From the NCBI GenBank assembly GCA_947498055.1, contig CANMJA010000004.1, positions 1 to 64,000 of the forward strand: DNA of 64,000 nt. The letters are read 5' to 3'. Positions within the stretch are counted from its first letter, which is position 1, and each line of letters starts with the position of its first letter. Below are positions 36,717-45,535 of this stretch, in pieces. A program made the translations under genes and the position numbers. Source of the stretch: an uncultured Tenacibaculum sp. Its GTDB lineage: Bacteria > Bacteroidota > Bacteroidia > Flavobacteriales > Flavobacteriaceae. The notes under the pieces are model-generated. The model saw only the letters and a list, made by a program, of their open reading frames with translations, was not told the DNA's origin and made no database searches.

Positions 36717-37235
36717 TTATATTCCTTCTATTTTTTTTCTGAGTTGCTTTAGTGCATTGCTCATTCGCTTTTCTACAGCCTTTACCGAAATATTTAGTAA
36801 CTCGGCTATTTCTCTATACTTTTTTTTATCTATTCTATTTAATAAAAAAACCTCTCTCTCTTTGTCTGTTAAATCAGCAATTGCTGCTTGTAACTTTTTT
36901 AAAAACTCTTGCTCTTCTAATAAAAATTCTGGACTTTCATTAGTGATGTTATCTTCTTTAACAGATAGTTTTTGATGTTGTAAAACTACTTTTTTATGAG
37001 AAACCATATTTAAAAAAGAGTTAGATGCCATCTTATAAAGCAATGCTTTAACAGTAGTAAGAATAATATTAGAACAGTTTTTCCATACTTTTAGGAAACA
37101 ATCTTGTACAATATCTTCTGCTACGTCTATATCTCCAGATTTGTAGTACACAAAATTACGTAATGCGGTTACGTTTGTTTTGTACACCTCTTCAAATACT
37201 TTTGATTCACATAATGATTTCTCATTTTCTTTCAT
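36717..37235 (-). CDS. ECF RNA polymerase sigma-70 factor
   Basis: The 172-residue sigma factor has region 2 (YKSGDIDVAEDIVQDCFLKV) for the -10 contact and region 4 (LTDKEREVFLLNRIDKKKY, IAELLNISVKAVEKRMSNAL) for the -35 contact. It is the first gene of the sigma-FecR-receptor set and probably autoregulated with it. Length and layout are typical of the Bacteroidota FecI-like group. Confidence 0.92.
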   Translation of the reverse strand: MKENEKSLCESKVFEEVYKTNVTALRNFVYYKSGDIDVAEDIVQDCFLKVWKNCSNIILTTVKALLYKMASNSFLNMVSHKKVVLQHQKLSVKEDNITNESPEFLLEEQEFLKKLQAAIADLTDKEREVFLLNRIDKKKYREIAELLNISVKAVEKRMSNALKQLRKKIEGI

Positions 37236-37598
37236 TAAGACAAAAATAATATCTTTTAGTAGAAATCACTTTATTAACTCTCTAATTTTTAAGTTAAAAT
37301 AGCATCTATAATTTGTGTTGCAAAAAACAACAATTAACCATTAATTATTGCAGTTATATATACTATTGTTAAAGATGAAGTTCATTATGAGAATTGTTTT
37401 TTTACGTTATTATACATTTAATACCATTGAATGTTTATTTACCCTACTTTTATTTTAAAAAAGTTTTTATTACTGTTTTTTACATTCAATTTTTTTTGAA
37501 GGTTTACAGCTTAAGATTACTTTTTTTAACCATAAAACCACAACGTTATATTGCTGTGGTTTTAATTAAATACAATATCTATACTATAAAACTTTTAA
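37236..37598. other. intergenic region at the border of the accessory island
   Basis: No convincing gene was seen. The right part holds a terminator (37534-37566). The left part is AT-rich promoter DNA for the sigma factor operon. This gap separates ordinary chromosomal genes from the toxin and phage-like island. Confidence 0.5.
37534..37566 (-). terminator. terminator at the end of the first toxin-immunity unit
   Basis: AAAACCACA and TGTGGTTTT form a nine-pair stem around a 12-base loop, with T-rich flanks on both strands. It follows the stop of the minus-strand gene at 37599. Confidence 0.65.
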
Positions 37599-38111
37599 TT
37601 ACTTTAACTCTAATGTTTCCGCATTCCAGGTTTTATAACTTAACACATCTCTACCCGATCCTGTCATTTCACTTTTGGTTGTATCATCTCCTAAAGCAAG
37701 ACTGGTATGCGGTATTCCTTGATGATGTAGTAAACGCATAGAAACACCTCCAACATCTCTCCCTAAAATAATTACCTCAAAACCATCCTCATACAATTGC
37801 GAACTATACCATTCCCAATCTTTAATATTAACAACACTATGCACCATAGCAGGTATATGAGACAGTAATTCATCCTTATAATCTTCTTCTTCTAATTGAT
37901 TGGTAAAAGCAACCACTTCTTTAGGTAATAATTTTCCCCATTTAATATCTTCCTCATGTAAGTCTTTATTTTTTAAGATAGCTAGCATACTTTGTTTGTA
38001 TATTTCTAATGCTTTTTCTGGTTCTTTTATATTTTCAACTATGATAAATTCATAATCCTTACTAGGTAACTCTCCATTTATATTGGTTTCTATTCTTTCT
38101 ATTTCTGTCAT
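37599..38111 (-). CDS. unknown protein downstream of zincin toxin, possible accessory immunity
   Basis: From the ATG at 38111 (MTEIERIETNING) the product has 170 residues, is acidic, soluble and lacks a signal peptide. It contains IKDWEWYSSQLYEDGFEV and MRLLHHQGIPHTSLALGDD, which I cannot assign to a family. It begins 27 bases after the preceding small gene on the same strand and ends at a terminator. Position as the last gene of a toxin transcript suggests immunity or toxin-associated function, which is inference. Confidence 0.55.
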   Translation of the reverse strand: MTEIERIETNINGELPSKDYEFIIVENIKEPEKALEIYKQSMLAILKNKDLHEEDIKWGKLLPKEVVAFTNQLEEEDYKDELLSHIPAMVHSVVNIKDWEWYSSQLYEDGFEVIILGRDVGGVSMRLLHHQGIPHTSLALGDDTTKSEMTGSGRDVLSYKTWNAETLELK

Positions 38112-38137
38112 TTTATTCTTTCCATAATACAAACAAA

Positions 38138-38482
38138 CTACTCAAACTTAATAGGTATAAAATATTTTCCGTTTTCATCTATTTCTAATGGCAAAGTATA
38201 AGGTCTTCCTCCTAAAGCACTATTCATATATGTTAGTGCTTTTCCTGTATCATCATCAATATCAACAATAATATACCCTCCTTTCCATCCATCTTTAGGC
38301 ACAGTCGCTTTAACAATCCAACCATTTTTAATAATTGTTTTGTCATATAAATTTTTTACATTATTTTGAAAATACGCCTCAAACGGCGTTTCTTTATCAT
38401 AATAAATACCTCCCCTTTGCTCGTCTAAATCTTCTATTATTTTCTGTAATAATTTTTTACAATAATCTTCTGTATACTTCAT
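38138..38482 (-). CDS. candidate immunity protein for the zincin toxin
   Basis: The product is 114 residues, acidic and soluble. It starts MKYTEDYCKKLLQKIIEDLD, similar in style to the frameshifted immunity-like gene at 47429 (MKHTEEQIIKKAKQIIKDF). Later parts include GWIVKATVPKDGWKGGYIIV. Its start overlaps the toxin stop by one base (TAATG), the tight coupling usual for toxin and immunity pairs. I do not recognise a named immunity family. Confidence 0.6.
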   Translation of the reverse strand: MKYTEDYCKKLLQKIIEDLDEQRGGIYYDKETPFEAYFQNNVKNLYDKTIIKNGWIVKATVPKDGWKGGYIIVDIDDDTGKALTYMNSALGGRPYTLPLEIDENGKYFIPIKFE

Positions 38483-41178
38483 TATAAATTATTTTTCAAG
38501 TATTCTTCTAAATTAAATTTTTCAAAATCAATCAACTCCTTTTGATTAATTATTGTTCTAAAATTCTTATTATATGAATCTAAATCATCTAAAATATCTG
38601 CTTCATCCCACTTTGTAAATTTACGTGATTTCACAAATTCACTCAACACATAGGCTTCATGTATTTCATCTGGTATTTTATGGAATACTTTAAGAAAATC
38701 ATTAGGAAAAACTTCTTTTACTTTTAACCACATTTTCATATGAAATAATTCATGCTGTACTGTATAAGAAGTAACTTCAAACAACCCTCTTTCAAAACCT
38801 TTAGTTCCTAATCCTCTAAACAAATATAAAGCAGGTCCATCAACAGGAACACCATAATTTTTTGAAATTAAAGGTTGGTCTACCCAAAACCCATCAAGCG
38901 ATTTTTTCTGCCATCTTTTATATAGTTCTGACCATTGTCTATTATTCTTATCTATTAAAAACATATCGACTCCATATTCTTTTTTTATTCGTTTAGCTAT
39001 TTTATTAAACTTAGCTATTGTTATAATACCTTCATTTTTAATAGTTAATTTCCCTACATTTCTAGCTTTCTCAGAAATAGTAAATATTTCATCAATAATT
39101 TTCCCTTTAGTAACCTTATCAATCTCTCCTTTTTTAACTAAATCGTCAATTGCTTTTACAAACTTAGGATTTTTAACCAGATTTTTAGCTGTTTTAGTAA
39201 GCTTCACTTTTAACGCTACTGAAACTTCCCCTGCTAACGATATCATTTCTAAATAAAACAAATATTTAGTAATTATTTTACCTAGCTCTGTATCGTTAAT
39301 GCCTGTTAACTTAAACAATGTGTTTACCGTACCAGAACTTATTTCTATAACACCTGCCGTTGCTTTTATACCAGTAATTACTTTAGTAGCTATAGCTGTT
39401 TTGTAAAGCAATCTTTTTCCTGCTTTTAACAAGTTATAAATACGCCCTGCTTTAAGTATATTAGCTACACCCGATACAGTAGTTATTGCGTCTACGGCAT
39501 ACAAACCACTAGTAACCACGTTTTCCCAAAATGCTGCTTCGTTATTCGCAAAAAGTACAAAAGCTGGTAATTTTATTGCCAATGCATTGGACGTATCTTC
39601 GTCTTTAAAAATAAACTTCGGATTTTCACTATTTTCTATTACTATAGGTGAAAACGGATGATAGCTATAGGTTAGTTTTTCATATTTATCTACCGTTTCC
39701 GTTTCTTTTGTTTCTATAAATATTGGTTTTTCCTCTCCTATATTTATTAATTTTGGTACTTCTTTTGTACCTACTTTAGTATTTACCGTAAGTTCTATTT
39801 TAGGTAGTTTTCCATCCCAGTTTACCTCTGCATTATCAGCATGAAAACCCAATATTTTTCCTGAACGGAAATCTAATAACACAGGGCTTTTTTCTGTAAT
39901 ATTTATTTGCTTATTCTTTTTTGGGTCTGCAACAGAAAAAGAGCTTCCTTTCCAAATTTCCCATATAAAACGAATGTAGGTTTTAAATTGTTCTCCTCCT
40001 AAACCTATAATCAATTTATGTAATAGCAATTGATCGTCTACTTTTAGCGTAATTAAATTACTTATAAATTCATCTTTTTGTTTTATGCTGTTTTTTGTTT
40101 CTTCTTCTTGCTTTTCTTTACCATTTATTACCGTTTTTCTAAGTTTGTTGGTATATCTGTGATAAATTATTCGTAGTAATTTTAAAATAAGATCTTCTTC
40201 GTTTACACCAAAAGCATTACGCACATATCCTTTTGCTAGTGTTTTTAAAAGACCCCATAAAGATCCGGTGTTACGAAATGTAAAATATAATGGCTCTGGA
40301 AAATGGTATATTAAAGCGGCTTTCTTTTCTGGTTTTCCTGCCGAATTAAGGTAACTTATTACTTCATAACTAAGTTCTTTTAAAAAACGGTTTCGCCACG
40401 ACGATCTGTAATCATTAAATTCATCGTAATACCAAAAAATGGTTTTATTTAAAAAGCTTAATACTGCTGTTAAATTTTTAAAATAAAGACTTATTGCTAT
40501 GGGTGGTTCGTCTAAAAACCGTACCGCTCTCAATTCCTTTTCTTTCTCTTTATAATAGTAAGATAATCGATAAGTATACCCTAACTCAAACGTTTTGGTG
40601 AGAATAGGAAATCTATTCACTTCTCCTTTTCTAGAAGAAGATTTTATTTTTATTTTTTCGTTTGCCGAAACACCATATCCATTGGTATAATAATAGGTTA
40701 CAATCGGGTATTCTTTTAAATATGAAAAATTACTTGGTTCGTATGCTAAATAATTCTTAGAAGTGTTAATAGAAACCGCTTGCACTGAAGCTACAATTTC
40801 ATTTTCTTGATTTATATAAAATAAATATCCGCCATCAAATATATCATCTGGTATAGAAAGTGCTTCTATGCCTCCTGGAATTTGCTCTTCTGTATATACT
40901 GCTTCACTTTTTTCGTAAAGAACAGGTCTGTAATAAATATCTACATCAGAAAAACGATACCTGAAATAAATATGATTATTACCATCTATATAAAGTATTC
41001 TTGGTAAACTTATTTCTCTATGTGTAATCTCAAAAGTACGTAATGGTATAAATTCCTCTTCGTATGTTCTTTCTCTTGTTATTGGTTTAACCACTACTTC
41101 TTGATTTTCTTTACTGTCAAAATCTGGAATTTTTAGATAGTTGAGTAAATCATCTGTAGTTACGATGTTTTTTTTCAT
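38482..41178 (-). CDS. large polymorphic toxin with C-terminal zincin metallopeptidase domain
   Basis: The 898-residue protein has no signal peptide and no T9SS C-terminal domain. The first 400 residues are beta-rich and unassigned. A hydrophobic Ala/Val/Gly-rich stretch lies near 565-680 (GLYAVDAITTVSGVANIL, IKATAGVIEISSGTVN), as in pre-toxin regions. The C-terminal 200 residues contain VQHELFHMKMWLK, a zinc-binding HExxH, with DGPALYLFRG upstream, resembling the Tox-MPTase group. It is followed by an overlapping candidate immunity gene. Tail-fibre-like genes just upstream suggest delivery by a tail-like device, not a Sec route. Confidence 0.7.
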   Translation of the reverse strand: MKKNIVTTDDLLNYLKIPDFDSKENQEVVVKPITRERTYEEEFIPLRTFEITHREISLPRILYIDGNNHIYFRYRFSDVDIYYRPVLYEKSEAVYTEEQIPGGIEALSIPDDIFDGGYLFYINQENEIVASVQAVSINTSKNYLAYEPSNFSYLKEYPIVTYYYTNGYGVSANEKIKIKSSSRKGEVNRFPILTKTFELGYTYRLSYYYKEKEKELRAVRFLDEPPIAISLYFKNLTAVLSFLNKTIFWYYDEFNDYRSSWRNRFLKELSYEVISYLNSAGKPEKKAALIYHFPEPLYFTFRNTGSLWGLLKTLAKGYVRNAFGVNEEDLILKLLRIIYHRYTNKLRKTVINGKEKQEEETKNSIKQKDEFISNLITLKVDDQLLLHKLIIGLGGEQFKTYIRFIWEIWKGSSFSVADPKKNKQINITEKSPVLLDFRSGKILGFHADNAEVNWDGKLPKIELTVNTKVGTKEVPKLINIGEEKPIFIETKETETVDKYEKLTYSYHPFSPIVIENSENPKFIFKDEDTSNALAIKLPAFVLFANNEAAFWENVVTSGLYAVDAITTVSGVANILKAGRIYNLLKAGKRLLYKTAIATKVITGIKATAGVIEISSGTVNTLFKLTGINDTELGKIITKYLFYLEMISLAGEVSVALKVKLTKTAKNLVKNPKFVKAIDDLVKKGEIDKVTKGKIIDEIFTISEKARNVGKLTIKNEGIITIAKFNKIAKRIKKEYGVDMFLIDKNNRQWSELYKRWQKKSLDGFWVDQPLISKNYGVPVDGPALYLFRGLGTKGFERGLFEVTSYTVQHELFHMKMWLKVKEVFPNDFLKVFHKIPDEIHEAYVLSEFVKSRKFTKWDEADILDDLDSYNKNFRTIINQKELIDFEKFNLEEYLKNNL

Positions 41179-41214
41179 TTCTTTTTCTTTTTTTTGGAAG
41201 GAACGGGGTATAAA

Positions 41215-41244
41215 ACCCTAACCAAGGATTTGGTTAGGGTAATT
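41215..41244 (-). terminator. terminator between fibre genes and the zincin toxin
   Basis: ACCCTAACCAA and TTGGTTAGGGT pair around a four-base loop. On the minus strand TTTTAT follows. It lies between the fibre stop at 41273 and the toxin start at 41178, so the toxin may depend on read-through or its own promoter. Confidence 0.7.
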
Positions 41245-41272
41245 TTTGACAATAATTTATAAAGACATAAAA

Positions 41273-42511
41273 TTAAAATGTGCTTCTTTTAAAAACATTT
41301 GTTTGATAAGTTCCTGATAAACGAAAAACACCGTTTGTAAAAGTTACTGCTGAGTATACACTTTTACTTCCAGTACCACCAGTACTATGATTGTGTAATC
41401 CAAATTTTTCACCTGACTTTGTAAACGTTATTAAATTATCATAAGCAACATCTCCTCCTGTAGTATAAGCAGCTAAAGTAGGCCTATCTATATCTAGAGT
41501 ATTAAAAATAATAAAAGGAAAATCTCCAATTAACAATTCACCTGTAGGAATACCTACCGTATTTATATTCGTTATATAAATTTGAAAAGTAACTAAATTT
41601 CCCACTCTGGTATAATGCCCTATAGCATTATTGCTTTCATAAGATGCTCCTGTGGTTGTTAAAACTGGAGTAAAAGCTCCTTCTTCATAAAAATCAGCAG
41701 GTAATCCCATACTTCCTCCAACTGATTTAGTGTCTACATATTCTTTTGTAACAATATCTTTTGGGTGAATTATTTGTGTAAAATGGGTGTGTGGAAGTCT
41801 AATATGCCTATCCGTAATTTCTATAAGTTGAGAACCTCTTTCTGATGTTGCATTTAACTTAATAGATTCTGGTTTAATATTAATAGTAGTGAAAGGATTA
41901 TCAGATTGAGCATTTAACTTTAAAAAGTCTCTATTACTTTCTATTATTGTACAGTTTGGAAAACTTCCGTTTTTAATTTTTAATGTATTCTTCTTTACTT
42001 TAGAATCTAAATTTATATCTACGTCTTTTGTTATAGAACTACCACCTAATTCAACATCTTCACTAACATCATTAATAGATAAACCTTGACTAGCAGAAAT
42101 GGTATTTCCTACTGTTGATACGTTTTCTATAAAAGGTTTAAAATCTACACTAAACGTAGAATCATCCTCTCTTTTAAATGTAGCTACTCCATTAGCATCA
42201 ACAGTACCCGAAACCAAACGTGCTAAATTGGTATCATCTAAATACGTAGTTAAATCTACCTCTTTAACAACCACACCATCTTTTAAAAGCGCTAATTTAT
42301 TCCCTACTATTTCTGATAAGGTGTATTCTGAGATTTTTTGTTCTGAACTCACAGAAACCTCTCCTTCTTTATCTATAACAAATCTTCTATTTGCTGCTCC
42401 AGATGGTTGTTTTGCATCGATATAACTATCTATCAAATCGCTATACTGCCCTTGTGTAGGCTTATCTCCTGTTTCGAAATACGTTTTTAATTCTTGTTTA
42501 TTTTTTTTCAT
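41273..42511 (-). CDS. tail-fibre-like protein 2
   Basis: The 412-residue product begins with the KTYFETGDKPTQGQYSDLID block, the Bacteroidota phage-fibre attachment pattern (usually ..WF..G.KPT..QF.DWIDSF). The N-terminal part of about 112 residues is nearly identical to the neighbouring fibre gene. The middle is repetitive and beta-rich. The C-terminal part resembles a fibre knob (GAFTPVLTTTGASYESNNAI, HYTRVGNLVTFQIYI). It would bind a surface receptor if assembled on a tail. No chaperone gene was identified. Confidence 0.7.
   Translation of the reverse strand: MKKNKQELKTYFETGDKPTQGQYSDLIDSYIDAKQPSGAANRRFVIDKEGEVSVSSEQKISEYTLSEIVGNKLALLKDGVVVKEVDLTTYLDDTNLARLVSGTVDANGVATFKREDDSTFSVDFKPFIENVSTVGNTISASQGLSINDVSEDVELGGSSITKDVDINLDSKVKKNTLKIKNGSFPNCTIIESNRDFLKLNAQSDNPFTTINIKPESIKLNATSERGSQLIEITDRHIRLPHTHFTQIIHPKDIVTKEYVDTKSVGGSMGLPADFYEEGAFTPVLTTTGASYESNNAIGHYTRVGNLVTFQIYITNINTVGIPTGELLIGDFPFIIFNTLDIDRPTLAAYTTGGDVAYDNLITFTKSGEKFGLHNHSTGGTGSKSVYSAVTFTNGVFRLSGTYQTNVFKRSTF
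42203..42511 (-). repeat. direct repeat: fibre N-terminal module, copy 1 (copy 2 at 43571-43879)
   Basis: The 309 bases encoding the N-terminal module of this fibre gene are almost identical to 43571-43879, with only a handful of differences, mostly at the two ends. The DNA downstream of the shared part is unrelated between the two genes. This marks a recent duplication or gene conversion limited to the attachment module. Confidence 0.8.
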
Positions 42512-42532
42512 TTTTCTTATAATTTATTGTTT

Positions 42533-43879
42533 TTATATATCTTCTCCAATAGCAAATCTTCTCCATTTCGTTTCAGAAACTCTTATATATAAGTATCGTT
42601 CTGTTTCATCTAAATTTACCACTTGTGTTCCTATCGGGTTATCTTCAAAAGAAAAAGAAACATTAAGTATTACACTTGTTTGAGATGTTGAAGTATTTAT
42701 GGTTCTTATTTTATAATTTTTATCTGTATACTCTTTATTGGTTAACACTTTATTAGAAGCTTCTTCAATTTCATTTATATTGACTTTAGTTTCAATAACA
42801 CCTGAAAAAATAGATGGCAACTCTACTGAAGAATTTATGAAATGAGCTTTTTTGGGTACAAAATTTAAAGTAGTATCATCTGCTCTTAAGTATGCAAAAT
42901 CACCGACAACAAGCTCAGAATCATTTGGTATGGTAGGGTTTGTTACATCTAATCGATGTACATAGGCATTTGTAACTTCTCCTTTTTGCAATTCTAAAGA
43001 AGAAGAATTTGCTACAACGGTTTCTACTTTTGCTTTAGCATGATTTATTTTACTACTAAAGCGATTCCATACTCCTTTTATTGAGGGAGTGCCTCCAAAA
43101 TCATCAACTTGAGCACGACTTTCAGTACCAAATAATGCACTATTTATATTACCTGTTCCTCGATAGCTTCCCACATTTATTTGTCCGCCTAAAGAATTTA
43201 TTTCTCCTTCTCCAGTAGTTCTTCCTATATTATATTTACCAAAAACCTCTTTTGTATTTCCTGATCCTGTATATTCTGCCCTGTGCATTCCTCCATAAAA
43301 AACATCGTTTTCATTAGAGTTACTTCTTTTAACATCTTTTAAATCGGGAATATAAATTCCTGTTTTATCATATTCTGTTTTTAATAAAATATCAGAATTA
43401 AAATTATTGCTAATATCTTTTCCTGTTTTATTAACTATTAATGTTTGATTTGTTTCGTTTCCTACATTTGGAATTCCTTGAAAAGCGGATACTTCTTTTA
43501 AATTACTTAAATCCACCGTAAAAACAGAATCATCATCTCGTTTAAAAGTTGCAATTCCATTAGCATCAACAGTACCCGAAACCAAACGTGCTAAATTGGT
43601 ATCATCTAAATACGTAGTTAAATCTACCTCTTTAACAACCACACCATCTTTTAAAAGCGCTAATTTATTCCCTACTATTTCTGATAAGGTGTATTCTGAG
43701 ATTTTTTGTTCTGAACTCACAGAAACCTCTCCTTCTTTATCTATAACAAATCTTCTATTTGCTGCTCCAGATGGTTGTTTTGCATCGATATAACTATCTA
43801 TCAAATCGCTGTATTGCTCTTGTGTTGGCTTATCTCCTGTTTCGAAATACGTTTTTAATTCTTCTTTGTTTTTTTTCAT
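42533..43879 (-). CDS. tail-fibre-like protein 1
   Basis: The 448-residue product has the same N-terminal attachment module as the next gene (MKKNKEELKTYFETGDKPTQ). It diverges after TVDANGIATFKRDDDSVFTVD into a different beta-rich, Asn/Gly/Thr-rich shaft, including GEGEINSLGGQINVGSYRGT. It ends with ETERYLYIRVSETKWRRFAI, a terminal motif also seen in phage structural proteins. The 21-base gap to the second fibre gene implies one transcript. Two tips on one attachment module suggest alternative receptor specificity. Confidence 0.7.
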   Translation of the reverse strand: MKKNKEELKTYFETGDKPTQEQYSDLIDSYIDAKQPSGAANRRFVIDKEGEVSVSSEQKISEYTLSEIVGNKLALLKDGVVVKEVDLTTYLDDTNLARLVSGTVDANGIATFKRDDDSVFTVDLSNLKEVSAFQGIPNVGNETNQTLIVNKTGKDISNNFNSDILLKTEYDKTGIYIPDLKDVKRSNSNENDVFYGGMHRAEYTGSGNTKEVFGKYNIGRTTGEGEINSLGGQINVGSYRGTGNINSALFGTESRAQVDDFGGTPSIKGVWNRFSSKINHAKAKVETVVANSSSLELQKGEVTNAYVHRLDVTNPTIPNDSELVVGDFAYLRADDTTLNFVPKKAHFINSSVELPSIFSGVIETKVNINEIEEASNKVLTNKEYTDKNYKIRTINTSTSQTSVILNVSFSFEDNPIGTQVVNLDETERYLYIRVSETKWRRFAIGEDI

Positions 43880-44048
43880 TTTCTTATAATTTTAAAATTA
43901 ATCTCTACTCTATAGACAACTGTCTTCTAAATTATTAGAACGTTTCCTATAAATTTAAATACGCAAATAAAATGGCTGCTTATTGTGTTATAAACAAACC
44001 TGTTTTATTCTTAAAAATGTGTAATTAACTATTTGTGCAATCTCTTTT

Positions 44049-44477
44049 TTAGTTGCTCTTTCTTAGCTTTCTGTAATCTAATATTCTTGTTTTTGGGTAG
44101 CCTTGAATGCTTACTCCTTTGCTTTGACTACCCCCTAAAACATAAATATATTTTTCAGTTTCTTTTATAAAAAAACCTGTGTATCCGTCTGAACAACTTC
44201 TACTTTCTTCCCATAAAACAACCACATCTCCTTGTTTTGGATTGGCGGTTGATTCTCCTGTAGACAGCCAACTTCTTGCCGATAATTTAGAAGAGTATTC
44301 ATAGCCTGCTTTTTTAGCAACCCAATTTACAAAGGCACTACACCAGCTTGTTTCTTCCATTTTTCTTTCGTTATAGCCAAGCGAAGTAAAATAATTTACA
44401 ATTTGAGGGTGTTTCGCCCCTTCTTTATGTTGTTTTACTCCGAATTGCGATAACGCTATAGACACTAAATCACTCAT
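44049..44477 (-). CDS. TIGR02594-type peptidoglycan amidase/endolysin 1
   Basis: The 142-residue CHAP/NlpC-like cysteine peptidase or amidase is of the small phage-lysin type. The catalytic Cys is in EETSWCSAFVNWVAKKAGY, the His equivalent is less obvious (the paralog has GHVGFLV where this copy has GYTGFFI), and ARSWLSTGESTANPKQGDVV is the family block. The replacement of the His-containing GHVGF by GYTGF suggests reduced or lost activity. It is a diverged copy of the gene at 45945, and part of its upstream DNA is also shared. Confidence 0.75.
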   Translation of the reverse strand: MSDLVSIALSQFGVKQHKEGAKHPQIVNYFTSLGYNERKMEETSWCSAFVNWVAKKAGYEYSSKLSARSWLSTGESTANPKQGDVVVLWEESRSCSDGYTGFFIKETEKYIYVLGGSQSKGVSIQGYPKTRILDYRKLRKSN

Positions 44478-44483
44478 ATTACT

Positions 44484-44645
44484 GTTTGATTTTTTTTAGT
44501 GTTATTAGATCAATAATTAAGATTTGATGCTAGGTTCTTTCTTTTTCTTTACCAGATATGAGGTTCATCAAACTTATATAATTTTTCCATAACAATAAAT
44601 AGGTTAATACTTCTTTTTTTCCATTAGAAAAGCAGTTCTAAAAAT
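44484..44645 (-). promoter_or_regulatory. conserved upstream block of amidase 1
   Basis: This untranslated region shares ordered sequence blocks with 46380-46540 upstream of amidase 2. On the plus strand these are TGTTTGATTTTTT, TTCTTTTTCTTT, GAGGTT.AT, GGTTAATACT and ATTAGAAAAGCA, in the same order and similar spacing. The rest has diverged. Such selective conservation points to a promoter or RNA element kept after duplication of the amidase unit. Confidence 0.5.
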
Positions 44646-44719
44646 ACAATTATGCTTTATTAAAACAAGCAAAATAACACTCTTTAACAACTATTTAATA
44701 TAACTTTCACTTATTATAA

Positions 44720-45307
44720 TTACTTAAATAGTCGCCAGCCAACTCCAACATTGTGTGTTGGTTTTAATTCGCTAAAATTTGCTCGATAACTTATAAACCA
44801 CTTTCCTTTTCTATTATATTGTAATCCTACACTTAGATTATCAAATGTGGTTACATTTCCTCCAATTTCAGAAAACAAATACAAGCCACTTCTAAAAGTT
44901 TTAGGATATTCAATAGTTTTAGTTACTAAAATCTCTTTTGGTACTTTTAGTTTATAGGATAAATTACTAGCTAGCAATTCTCCTTTTACCAAATTATAAC
45001 TATACATTTCTAACTCATCATTTTGTAAAGTATCTCTGTATATTTTTGCATTTATGAGTTGAGTAGTGTCTTTTAAAAAAAGAGTATCTCTTACAATTTT
45101 CGTTGGATTCTTTTTATGTACATATACTTTTTCATATTTAATCGTTTGAATTTTAAACGTATCTATTTTTGTTTTCCAAATAGTATCTCTCACCACTGTT
45201 ATTTTTGGCGCATCCTTTTTTGGTGTATCACATCCTTTTATAAAAATATTAGAAATTAGTACTCCTAAAATAAGGTATAAGGCTATTTTTTCTGTTGTAA
45301 CTTTCAT
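44720..45307 (-). CDS. small membrane-anchored protein of the lysis cassette
   Basis: The 195-residue product has one N-terminal hydrophobic helix ending near Cys26 (IALYLILGVLISNIFIKGC), then a Lys/Thr/Asp-rich extended region (TVVRDTIWKTKIDTFKIQTI, VRDTLFLKDTTQL). The C-terminal end is beta-rich (GLYLFSEIGGNVTTFDNLSV, GVGWRLFK). I do not recognise a family. A spanin-like or periplasmic role is possible given the holin and amidases around it, but this is inferred from position only. Confidence 0.55.
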   Translation of the reverse strand: MKVTTEKIALYLILGVLISNIFIKGCDTPKKDAPKITVVRDTIWKTKIDTFKIQTIKYEKVYVHKKNPTKIVRDTLFLKDTTQLINAKIYRDTLQNDELEMYSYNLVKGELLASNLSYKLKVPKEILVTKTIEYPKTFRSGLYLFSEIGGNVTTFDNLSVGLQYNRKGKWFISYRANFSELKPTHNVGVGWRLFK

Positions 45308-45340
45308 CTTTCTTATCTTTTTAATGTATTTGTTAGATAA

Positions 45341-45374
45341 AAAAGAGCTACTAAAAACAAAGGTTAGTAGCTAA
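45341..45374 (-). terminator. terminator after the holin
   Basis: AGCTACT and AGTAGCT pair around a 12-base loop. On the minus strand the stem is followed by CTTTTTT. It separates the amidase 2-holin pair from the membrane protein gene. Confidence 0.7.
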
Positions 45375-45412
45375 ACTTTTTCTTTTATTGTTTTCTAAAA
45401 ACAATCTCAATA

Positions 45413-45501
45413 AAGGAATTTACATTCCTTGCTACCCATCTATTTTAAAAATTAAAATAGTCTTGTACGATTTTTAATTTATGATTCTCTTTTAAAGAGA
45501 A
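45413..45501. repeat. three consecutive palindromes
   Basis: Three inverted repeats lie within 90 bases: AAGGAAT..ATTCCTT (45413-45430), CTATTTTAA..TTAAAATAG (45440-45460, perfect) and TTCTCTTTTAAAGAGAA (45485-45501, perfect). They fill the gap between the holin stop and its terminator. They could be RNA stability elements or protein sites. Confidence 0.5.
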
Positions 45502-45535
45502 ATGATACTGTGCGAAATAAATAGAACAAATCGTT

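Noticed and set aside
37394..37741. Plus-strand open frame of about 115 codons
   Set aside because: It is Phe/Leu/Tyr-rich antisense of AT-rich DNA, crosses a terminator and overlaps the gene at 37599.
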